Shown here piece after piece: positions 52,262-59,846 of a DNA stretch of 64,000 nt. A model generated the notes under the pieces. That model saw only the letters and a list, made by a program, of their open reading frames with translations. It was not told the DNA's origin and made no database searches. This DNA is from Cellulophaga omnivescoria (GTDB lineage: Bacteria > Bacteroidota > Bacteroidia > Flavobacteriales > Flavobacteriaceae): contig NZ_MDDP01000004.1 of NCBI RefSeq assembly GCF_001999725.1, positions 1-64,000 on the forward strand, in the 5' to 3' direction. Position numbers and translations under genes: made by a program. The number at the start of each line of letters is the position of its first letter. The stretch's first letter is position 1.

Positions 52262-53692
52262 ATGAAAACAAAAAAACTACAGTTAAGTTTTATTTTGGTA
52301 TGTGTTTGCTTGCTAGGCTACAGTCAGCAACCTAACAGACAAACTTCTAATCCTAACGATAATTTTAAATTATTAAACGATTTTTCTGATGAATTTAATT
52401 CAGGAAATATTAATTGGAGCAAATGGAGTAAAACAGCTAATTTACCAAGTACTAAAGCCTGGAAATGGAACAACAATGCTAATGCAAAATCTGTAAACTT
52501 TAAAGGAGAAAGTGCTGTTGAGTTAACTATGCGTCAGAATGCAAATAATGTTATAGATGGTATTACTTATTTTAAAAGTGGTTGTTTACAATCTATAAAA
52601 CAGTTGCCTAAAAACTTTGTAGGTTATGTAGAGGCTAGAATTTATGGTGCAGAAATTAATTCTCCAAAAGCTACTGGACTAGACAAGTACAGAGGCGTAT
52701 GTCCTTCTTTTTGGTTGTACAGTAAGTTTTTTGATAGTAAGCCAATTGGAGAAGCTGTATATACAGAAATTGATGTTGTAGAACTACAACAATTTGATTT
52801 TGATCCTAATGGTCCGGCTGGGCACCAACAAGATTTAATAACAGATGCAGAATCTAATCTTCACTTAGTAAAAAAGGCAAGTTTTGGTAGAGATTGGTAT
52901 AGACCAAAACAACCAAAAGCAAGAGATGCTCAATTAAATAAGTACGAGTTACCAGGCAAATTTGACCCAACCAAAGGTTGGCATACCTACGGTTGTGAAA
53001 TTACACCTTCTAAATTATATTTTTATGTAGATGGTGTAAGAGTAGGGAAGGCTTTAGATAATACCTATTGGAGTGATAATCCAATGTATGTTATAGCATC
53101 ATTAGGCTTAAGAGTTCCATTTGTAGAGTTTAAAGGAAATGTATTTGAGCCTGTAAACCCAGAGGTTAATGCTAGAGCAAAAAAGAATATAGATGAAATG
53201 CCAGTATCTATGCACGTAGACTATATAAGAGTTTGGAAAAAAGATGGTTCTGGAGGAACTAATAATCCTGTTGGTAACTGTTCAACAGCTCCAACTTGGA
53301 AAAAATCAGGAAATTTTACAAAAGGAGACAGAGTAAAGCTTAATAATGCAATTTATGAACTAAAAGCTGGTAATGGTAGTTGTAGACCTGGTGGTGCTTC
53401 TAGTTGTTCTAAAAATCAATGGACTAAAATTTCTGATTGTGGTACTAATAGCAGTATTATTAATACTGACTCAGGAACTGTATATCCAAATCCTGCTAAT
53501 ACAATAGTTAATGTTGCTGCTAATAAAGGAGATTTTATTAGAATAATTACTTCTGTAGGCACAGTTGTACGCACTGTAAAAGCTAAAAATAGTACTACAG
53601 TAATAGATATTTCTGCATTGCCAGCAGGTTTATATACTGTTACAATTACGGGTAACAACAAAAATGAAACTAAACAATTGCTTATTAATTAA
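52262..53692 (+). CDS. GH16 kappa-carrageenase-like enzyme with CBM-like and type IX modules
   Basis: 476 residues. Signal peptide to about residue 21 (GYSQ). GH16 catalytic domain 30-340 with LLNDFSDEFNSGNINWSKW and the signature YTEIDVVELQQ (nucleophile E169, D171, acid/base E174); the EIDVVEL form and WLYSKFFDS context are those of kappa-carrageenases and related furcellaran hydrolases. Residues about 350-400 (CSTAPTWKKSGNFTKGDRVKL, YELKAG, WTKISDC) look like a CBM5/12-type module. The end (YPNPANTIVNVAANKG ... LPAGLYTVTITGNN) is a type IX sorting domain. Located inside the accessory island. Confidence 0.85.
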   Translation: MKTKKLQLSFILVCVCLLGYSQQPNRQTSNPNDNFKLLNDFSDEFNSGNINWSKWSKTANLPSTKAWKWNNNANAKSVNFKGESAVELTMRQNANNVIDGITYFKSGCLQSIKQLPKNFVGYVEARIYGAEINSPKATGLDKYRGVCPSFWLYSKFFDSKPIGEAVYTEIDVVELQQFDFDPNGPAGHQQDLITDAESNLHLVKKASFGRDWYRPKQPKARDAQLNKYELPGKFDPTKGWHTYGCEITPSKLYFYVDGVRVGKALDNTYWSDNPMYVIASLGLRVPFVEFKGNVFEPVNPEVNARAKKNIDEMPVSMHVDYIRVWKKDGSGGTNNPVGNCSTAPTWKKSGNFTKGDRVKLNNAIYELKAGNGSCRPGGASSCSKNQWTKISDCGTNSSIINTDSGTVYPNPANTIVNVAANKGDFIRIITSVGTVVRTVKAKNSTTVIDISALPAGLYTVTITGNNKNETKQLLIN

Positions 53693-53713
53693 TTTAAATT
53701 TAATAATAAAAGG

Positions 53714-53748
53714 CAGAATTAAACTTAGGTTTGATTCTGTTTTTTTTT
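53714..53748 (+). terminator. Terminator of the carrageenase-like gene
   Basis: Stem CAGAATTAAAC / GTTTGATTCTG (one mismatch) with loop TTAG, followed by nine T. Confidence 0.9.
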
Positions 53749-53764
53749 GGTTTTTAATGAAACA

Positions 53765-53783
53765 ACGTAGGAGGGAAGTGGAA
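53765..53783 (+). repeat. 19-bp direct repeat, copy A
   Basis: ACGTAGGAGGGAAGTGGAA, identical to the copy at 53891. The 428 bases from 53693 to 54120 hold no gene, only this repeat family, palindromes and the terminator at 53714. Confidence 0.8.
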
Positions 53784-53800
53784 CTTTTTTTATGCTACCA

Positions 53801-53818
53801 ATTACGGATTTCCGTAAT
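53801..53818. repeat. Perfect palindrome between the 19-bp repeats
   Basis: ATTACGGA-TT-TCCGTAAT, eight-base arms. ATCCGTAG at 47163-47170 is a partial echo. Confidence 0.7.
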
Positions 53819-53890
53819 ATATACGTTGTAGGAATTAGTATTTTTAGCGTGATGAAAATATGGTGTTAATAGAACACTTTTTATGCGACG

Positions 53891-53909
53891 ACGTAGGAGG
53901 GAAGTGGAA
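53891..53909 (+). repeat. 19-bp direct repeat, copy B
   Basis: Exact second copy, 126 bp after the first and 211 bases before the first gene of the nuclease operon. Confidence 0.8.
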
Positions 53910-53973
53910 TGTGTGTGGAATGGTCTGTTAATGTAAAGAAAAGTTTAGTTTACGATTTTCCTTCACAATAATT

Positions 53974-53991
53974 CCTACAATATTTTGTAGG
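53974..53991. repeat. Inverted repeat before the nuclease operon
   Basis: CCTACAA-TATT-TTGTAGG; outer bases AAGTTTA (53941-53947) and TAAACTT (53994-54000) could extend the pairing. May be a recombination or regulatory site. Confidence 0.5.
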
Positions 53992-54120
53992 TTTAAACTT
54001 TCTCTATTAATAATTAATTGTCTTAGCAATATTGATTTATGGCTATATGCTATTAAGCACGATTATATATAAAGAATTGATTTCATAAAACAACAACCAA
54101 GTTAAAACTTAGCAGTAATA

Positions 54121-54576
54121 ATGGTCAAAGAAGTAACAATATATTTTGATAAACCAATGGATTTTACTCCTGAAAATATAAGACCATTAAACGGTATTAC
54201 AGGTTTGTATTTTATATTTAGTAAGTCTATAGATATTAACTATCCATTTGATGTTTCTAAGCTCTTGTACATAGGTATGAGTGAAAAAAAAACGAATAGC
54301 ATTGGAAGTAGGCTTATTGGTCATTATGATGGTAAGTCTAAAAATGCTGGATTATCTAATTATAGAAAAGCAGAGTCATTACTTTTCACCTATATAAATT
54401 TCGAAATGTTAAGAAGTGTTTGGGAGTTCAAAATTGAAGATTTAGAAAGCTATTTTCTTCTCGATTTTGTAGATAAATATGGTGTCTATCCAATTTGTAA
54501 TAATAAGACGAGTTCTGAGATTTTAAAAAATGAATTAATAACGAGCTTCCGAATTAACTGGGAGTATTTTAAATAA
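54121..54576 (+). CDS. GIY-YIG nuclease-like protein
   Basis: 151 residues. GLYFIFSKS supplies the GIY-like strand and LLYIGMSE the YIG strand; GSRLIGHY gives the conserved Arg, and LESYFLLDFVDKYGVYPICNN provides Glu and Asn of the active site. Insertions are small. Endonuclease fold is likely; activity and target unknown. First gene of a four-gene operon, five bases before the next. Confidence 0.72.
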   Translation: MVKEVTIYFDKPMDFTPENIRPLNGITGLYFIFSKSIDINYPFDVSKLLYIGMSEKKTNSIGSRLIGHYDGKSKNAGLSNYRKAESLLFTYINFEMLRSVWEFKIEDLESYFLLDFVDKYGVYPICNNKTSSEILKNELITSFRINWEYFK

Positions 54577-54581
54577 AAACA

Positions 54582-54785
54582 ATGAGCAAAGATGTAAAGT
54601 CAGGACAGGAAATATTAGATGATTTCTTTGAGACTATTGAGACTATAGAAGGCGTAGATTCAAAAATATCAAAAATGGTATCAGATTTATATAAAGAAGG
54701 TACGCTTACCGAGGCTAAAATAAAAAATGAATTGCAACAACTACGAATTCAAGAAAAGAATGAAGATGAAGCTAAAGCAAATTGA
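54582..54785 (+). CDS. Small acidic helical protein of the nuclease operon
   Basis: 67 residues, mostly charged and helical (EILDDFFETIETIEGVDSKI, KIKNELQQLRIQEKNEDEAK). No family recognised. Its end overlaps the ATPase start by 26 bases, so translation is coupled and the two proteins probably interact; a role as adaptor or inhibitor is only a guess. Confidence 0.65.
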   Translation: MSKDVKSGQEILDDFFETIETIEGVDSKISKMVSDLYKEGTLTEAKIKNELQQLRIQEKNEDEAKAN

Positions 54786-57189
54786 TATAAAAGGATTACG
54801 TGGGATAAAGGAATCTCTTTCATTGGAACTGAATGGTAAATCTGTAGTTCTTTATGGAGATAATGGCATGGGTAAAAGTAGTATCTCTGATGCAATTGAG
54901 TGGTTTTACACAAATAAAGTAGCACACCTTTCAGGTATTGAAATTGATTTAAAAGATGCTCTAAGAAATGCTTCTTTAGATGAAGATTTTGTATCTGAAG
55001 CAGCATTGAAATTTCTTAAAAAAAGCGACTTTGATACTGGTAAAATACTTTATAAAAAAAGAGGGAAGTTAGAACATGATTATACTGTCAAATCAGATGA
55101 GATACGTGATTATCTAGTTAAGTCTAAAGAAGAGAATTTATTGCTACGCTATAAAAGTTTAAATGACTTTGTGGATATTACTAAAGGCGACAAACTTAAG
55201 TATCTATCTGATATAATTGGTTTTTCCGAGGTGACTAAAAAGAAAGAAGTCCTTAGAAAGGCTTTCAATTCTATAAAAACAGAAATAAAAAATCAAAATT
55301 TCGAAGGACAAATTAATGGACAAAAAGCCATACTTATAAATAAGATTGGAGCAGCAGTGAGTCAGGAAAAGGACTTCTTTGAAATAATAAAAAAGAAAAT
55401 AGCTTCACTAAAAAAGAAAATGAAAATTGAAAGCATTGAAGATATCGATGCGCTTTTAAAACACTTGAAATCTGCAACTAATGAAAAGCTATTAAAAGAA
55501 AACACCTTTTTAGAAAAAATACAAACAGGTCTAGTAATAGTCCAAAGTGAAGTGGTTTTAATAAATACTCATTTCGACACATATTATGATGAATTCCAAA
55601 AAATTGCTGCTGATGTAGAAGGTATATTCAAAATTTTTATTGGTGATCTTTTAAAATCTGGAGATAAGGTAATTAAGAAGTTTCATAAAGAAGAGAGCTG
55701 TCCATTATGCTTACAACCAAAAGATAAAGATGAGTTAAGAGCAGAGATTGCCGAACGTTTAAAAGAAATTGAAGAAGCTGAAAAGAAGTTGAAAGCATTT
55801 CAAGAAGCTCAAGAATTAATAAAAAGTATAAGCATTGAAAGAATAAAAAGACTTGAATTGCTTTTGTCAGAGCCACTTTTTGAATTTCCAGAAAATGAAC
55901 AATTAAAGAAAGATTTAGAATCTATAAAAGGAAAAATTAAACTTATGGAGACAGCAAGTTTGGTGAAACCTTCTTCTGGTGATAAAATTCAAGATTCCAA
56001 AAATATTGCTTTTAATATTTCAGATTTTCTCTTTCTAGATGGTTTAGCAGCAAGAATTAAGAAATTAAAAGAGACTATAAAAAAGGATAATATTACCGAA
56101 ATTTACGCAAATATATCGGCTTCTAAGGATGCATTTCTTAAAATTAAAACTTTAGAAAAAGAGAGAAAGGCACTTGAGAAACAGAGCTCTTCATTATTTA
56201 TTATTTATAATGAATTTATAAAGGTTCAAAAAGAGGGCTTAGAAAATTTTATAGACTCTTTCTCATCTAAAATAAATGAATACTACCAATATATGAATCC
56301 TGATGAGCCATTTCAGGAGATTAAGATTGTTACGATGGGAGAAGAAAATGAACTTAATGGTATAACAATTGAATATAAATATAATGGAACTTGGGTTTCG
56401 CCTCCTCAAAAATACTTTAGTGAGTCACATCTTAATTGCTTCGGAATATCATTTTTTTTAGCATCAGTAGAAGCTTTTAATGATATCAATGAATTCATAG
56501 TTTTAGATGATGTAATATCTAGCTTTGACTCTAATCATAGAAAACGATTTGCCGAGTTATTATTTGAAAAATTTTCTGAGAGACAAATCATTTTGCTAAC
56601 CCACGAAGAAGAATGGTTTAGAAACTTTGTTAAACCACTTGCTAAGAAAAAAGGCTGGTTAGTAAATGAAATAAAATGGACTGAAGCTAAAGGAACACAT
56701 TTTGAAGAATCTCAAGGTGATATTAAATCGAGAATCGAGAAAAAACTATCAGAATCTGAAGTTGATGGATTAGGCAATCCAATCAGACAATATCTAGAAT
56801 CGTTGTTAAAAGAAATTTGTATGAATCTTGATGTTAAAGTTAGTTTTAGACCAAACGAAATAAATGAAAAGAGAATGCCAGATGAATTAATTAATGAGTT
56901 AAAATCAAGAATTAAGTCTAAAAGCAAAGATTTGAAAGAACATTATCCAACTATAGAAAGAGTTGCAAACTCATCTATTTTGGGGAATTTACTTTCTCAC
57001 GATAATCCATTTAATCCAAAAATTGGTGACTTAAAGGCTTTTTGGGCAGATATTCAAGATATGGAAAAGATATTCTATTGTCAAGAAGACAAATGTACAA
57101 AACCACAAGTATCATGGAGAAACGTAGATACTGTTGAAAAAAAGATAAGATGTGGAGGCTGTGGAAAGACTAAATATGATTGGAAATAG
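54760..57189 (+). CDS. Rad50/SMC-like ATPase with zinc hook and C-terminal zinc ribbon
   Basis: 809 residues from the ATG at 54760 (54766 also possible). Walker A GDNGMGKSS at 33-41, long coiled coils interrupted by a zinc hook C314-P-L-C317 (EESCPLCLQPKD), second coil, then Walker B FIVLDDVISSFD (D583, D584) and an H-loop LLTHEEEW. After the ATPase head come about 170 extra residues ending in a zinc ribbon (C-x4-C ... C-x2-C, IRCGGCGKTKYDW). The plan is like RloC, Septu or Lamassu ATPases but the C-terminal module differs from those I know. Central gene of the operon. Confidence 0.82.
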   Translation: MKMKLKQIDIKGLRGIKESLSLELNGKSVVLYGDNGMGKSSISDAIEWFYTNKVAHLSGIEIDLKDALRNASLDEDFVSEAALKFLKKSDFDTGKILYKKRGKLEHDYTVKSDEIRDYLVKSKEENLLLRYKSLNDFVDITKGDKLKYLSDIIGFSEVTKKKEVLRKAFNSIKTEIKNQNFEGQINGQKAILINKIGAAVSQEKDFFEIIKKKIASLKKKMKIESIEDIDALLKHLKSATNEKLLKENTFLEKIQTGLVIVQSEVVLINTHFDTYYDEFQKIAADVEGIFKIFIGDLLKSGDKVIKKFHKEESCPLCLQPKDKDELRAEIAERLKEIEEAEKKLKAFQEAQELIKSISIERIKRLELLLSEPLFEFPENEQLKKDLESIKGKIKLMETASLVKPSSGDKIQDSKNIAFNISDFLFLDGLAARIKKLKETIKKDNITEIYANISASKDAFLKIKTLEKERKALEKQSSSLFIIYNEFIKVQKEGLENFIDSFSSKINEYYQYMNPDEPFQEIKIVTMGEENELNGITIEYKYNGTWVSPPQKYFSESHLNCFGISFFLASVEAFNDINEFIVLDDVISSFDSNHRKRFAELLFEKFSERQIILLTHEEEWFRNFVKPLAKKKGWLVNEIKWTEAKGTHFEESQGDIKSRIEKKLSESEVDGLGNPIRQYLESLLKEICMNLDVKVSFRPNEINEKRMPDELINELKSRIKSKSKDLKEHYPTIERVANSSILGNLLSHDNPFNPKIGDLKAFWADIQDMEKIFYCQEDKCTKPQVSWRNVDTVEKKIRCGGCGKTKYDWK

Positions 57190-57224
57190 TAATTTTTTGC
57201 AAAACAATATGAAAACAAATATCA

Positions 57225-58205
57225 ATGAGTAAAAAACTTATATCTAGAACTAAACTATTTGATAAATTCTCAAAGCAACTTCATTTACTGAAGGAAAACG
57301 GATTGATTGATATTGAGTTAAAGTATGACGAAACTTATATATGTCCTTTATGCCTTGAGCAATTCCAAAGAGTTGATTTAATTTCTGATACTAATAAAAA
57401 TTTTTTAACTGAAGAAGACGCTCCTCCTGAAAAACTGGGTGGCTCCAGAATTGCTTTAACTTGTAAGGATTGTAATTCTAAAGCAGGATATCAAATCGAC
57501 AACCACTTAATAAATCGAATTAGAGAAAATGACGACAGGAAATTTTATAAAGGTTCTAAACAATATGGGAACTTAGAATATAATGGAGAAAGAGTAACCG
57601 CTGAAATAACGTCAAATGGTGATGGAACTTTAACAGTACTTCATCGAACAAAAAAAAACAACCCAAATATATTAGACAAGTTTATTTATGGTATAAAAAA
57701 TAAAACTATAGGTCCAATATTAAACCTTGAACCTAAAAAATATAAAATAGATTCAGAGAGAGTTAATCTAGCTTTATTAAAGACTAATTACATTATTAAT
57801 TTTGCGAAATTTGGTTATATTTTTCTTTTGGATAAACATTATGATTCTATAAGAACTCAGATTGAAAATATGGATGAGGGGTATGATGGACAGATTTTTT
57901 TAAAAGACCAATTTCCAAAAAACAAAGAAGGAATATATTATGTTTTAAATCCAGGAGCAAAATCAACTTTTAGTATTTTCTCATTGAAAACAGAATATTC
58001 AGAAACCTTAATTGGAGCAATATTACCTTTACCAAATAAAACACCAGAAGAAATTCATTATTCGCTTACTGGTAATGGATACAGTATTGGTGAAAATGGA
58101 AAAATAGGAGTTTCATTAGATACTAGTAATTATGATGGAGGTGCAGATTTATTTAACGATTTAAATGAAATAAATAAAATTATTAACTGGAAAAATGCAC
58201 AATAA
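57225..58205 (+). CDS. HNH-like nuclease domain protein of the operon
   Basis: 326 residues. N-terminal HNH-type zinc fold: C40-P-L-C43, then LTEEDAPPEKLGGSRIALTCKDCNSKAG with C80-x-x-C83 and N84. The usual His of LxxEHxPPxxLGG is Asp (D65) here, so catalysis is doubtful or altered. Residues 100-326 are beta-rich and not recognised. 35 bases after the ATPase gene, same strand. Confidence 0.7.
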   Translation: MSKKLISRTKLFDKFSKQLHLLKENGLIDIELKYDETYICPLCLEQFQRVDLISDTNKNFLTEEDAPPEKLGGSRIALTCKDCNSKAGYQIDNHLINRIRENDDRKFYKGSKQYGNLEYNGERVTAEITSNGDGTLTVLHRTKKNNPNILDKFIYGIKNKTIGPILNLEPKKYKIDSERVNLALLKTNYIINFAKFGYIFLLDKHYDSIRTQIENMDEGYDGQIFLKDQFPKNKEGIYYVLNPGAKSTFSIFSLKTEYSETLIGAILPLPNKTPEEIHYSLTGNGYSIGENGKIGVSLDTSNYDGGADLFNDLNEINKIINWKNAQ

Positions 58206-58498
58206 TGAATTACAGAATACGCAAATTATGAGCAAGTATGTAATTTTTTGTAAATATTGGTTTACTTATAATTTTATAACTTTTTGTGAAAATGTATTTT
58301 AGTTTTAGATAACCACTAATTATATCTACAATTTATATTATGCTAACCACGCCACATTTAGCTTTATATATATCATTAATTATGTAAAATATTGTTGAAA
58401 TGCACTATTTAGCTATTTGTCATAAATTGCACTATAATTTATATTATGTAAAATAGAATCATATAAACCATACTCTATCTACTGTTTTCATATACATT
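58206..58498 (+). other. Right edge of the island, decayed cassette-type element
   Basis: No gene. GCTAACCACGCCA at 58342-58354 followed by TTTAGC resembles the GCTTAAACCACGCAGCTAA block of the array elements. AATTTATATTATG occurs at 58330-58342 and 58436-58448, and ATTATGTAAAATA near both 58380 and 58443. Probably remains of lost cassettes. Confidence 0.35.
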
Positions 58499-59845
58499 TT
58501 AATTTACTAATGTTAGCTTGTTTATAATATATGTGCCAACATTTTTGCCTTGTACAACACCATTATCTATAGCTGCCCTGTAATGTATACCTCCATATAA
58601 ACGGCTTATGGCAGCTTCATTTGCAGCCGTATTAAAAGATGTAAACTTTCTGCTTGGTAAACCAAATGGCAATTCGGTATCATCTGTAAAACTAAAATTA
58701 TCTCCAAATAAATGTGTTAATATGGTTGCAGATGCTCCAGAAACTACAGAATGTCCGCTGGTATATTCCGGAAACGGTGGCGTTTGTAATAATGGTGTCC
58801 ATTCTTTATCTATGGTATTGTTTATTAAAGTTTCTGGTCTAATTAAGTTGCTACGGTATTTTTCATCCCAGCAACTAATAAAAGCATCAAAAATACCAAT
58901 AGATGTTATGGTATTTGCGTGTACAGCAGCCATAAAGTCTAGCTTTTGCTGTTTGCACGCTATTTTTGTTATTCCTATCCAATGTGCACCTGGCGTAATT
59001 TTTTTTGTGGCAATCATTAAATGGCCTTTGCTAGTAGATACATAAGGATTACAATCCCAAAACTTTGCAATTTCTACTTCTTCAGACGTATCACCATTTT
59101 TACGAATCTCGTTAGTAACGGTATACACTTCTTGCAATTCTTTATAAAAAGCACTCTCTGGATCTAAAGAAAACTCTGGATGTCTTTTAGGCTTAAATTG
59201 TGCAGCAGAATCTAAAACCATTGGTCTAATTTTGTTCCAATGTGGTTCTATACCGTCCATATAAGCTGGTGGTGTTGGTTGCCATCTACCAGGATTATCT
59301 GTAGTTACCGTATACCCTTTAAAAGACCTAGTTTCTTTATAATTGTCTTTATGCATCCAATCTTTTATTCGGTTAGCCACTTTTATAGCGTATGTTTTAG
59401 AAGCTGTAAACTCCTTTTTGTTAGTGTTTTGCCAACTTGTGTATAAACTATCTGCGAAGGTTGTAACTATCTCATCTTTAAAAATTAGCTCTTTGCTAAC
59501 ATCTATATAAGCTACAAGCGCAGCAACTTTTAGGTTTACATTTTTTGGTGCTTTTGGGAATGGTTGTAAGGATTGTATTTTACCAGAAAGTGAGTTGTAT
59601 TTGCTGTTGTTTTGTGCAAGTATTTCATAAGCTGCAACATTTGGATACATATATATTCTGCTTGCCACTGGTGGCGAAAATATATCATGAATCATTGTTT
59701 CTGTAATTTTATCTACAGCGTTAAAATATGTATCTACAGGTACTTGTAAAGGCTTGTTTTGTTTTGTGCAAGACACTAATAAAACTAAGCTAAACAAAGC
59801 TATAATAGCAAATTTAGAATACAAACTATTTTTAAACTGGTACAT
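58499..59845 (-). CDS. Vanadium-dependent haloperoxidase-like lipoprotein (PAP2 fold)
   Basis: 448 residues; lipobox LVSC at C26. The vanadate/phosphate site of the PAP2-haloperoxidase superfamily is complete: K329 and R336 in WDEKYRSNLIRP, S363-G-H365 in PEYTSGHS, R415 and H421 in RLYGGIHYR. The closest pattern I know is that of the bacterial haloperoxidases and iodoperoxidases of marine Flavobacteria such as Zobellia. Halide preference cannot be told from sequence. Second gene of an operon, one base after the FG-GAP gene. Confidence 0.82.
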   Translation of the reverse strand: MYQFKNSLYSKFAIIALFSLVLLVSCTKQNKPLQVPVDTYFNAVDKITETMIHDIFSPPVASRIYMYPNVAAYEILAQNNSKYNSLSGKIQSLQPFPKAPKNVNLKVAALVAYIDVSKELIFKDEIVTTFADSLYTSWQNTNKKEFTASKTYAIKVANRIKDWMHKDNYKETRSFKGYTVTTDNPGRWQPTPPAYMDGIEPHWNKIRPMVLDSAAQFKPKRHPEFSLDPESAFYKELQEVYTVTNEIRKNGDTSEEVEIAKFWDCNPYVSTSKGHLMIATKKITPGAHWIGITKIACKQQKLDFMAAVHANTITSIGIFDAFISCWDEKYRSNLIRPETLINNTIDKEWTPLLQTPPFPEYTSGHSVVSGASATILTHLFGDNFSFTDDTELPFGLPSRKFTSFNTAANEAAISRLYGGIHYRAAIDNGVVQGKNVGTYIINKLTLVN

Positions 59846-59846
59846 T

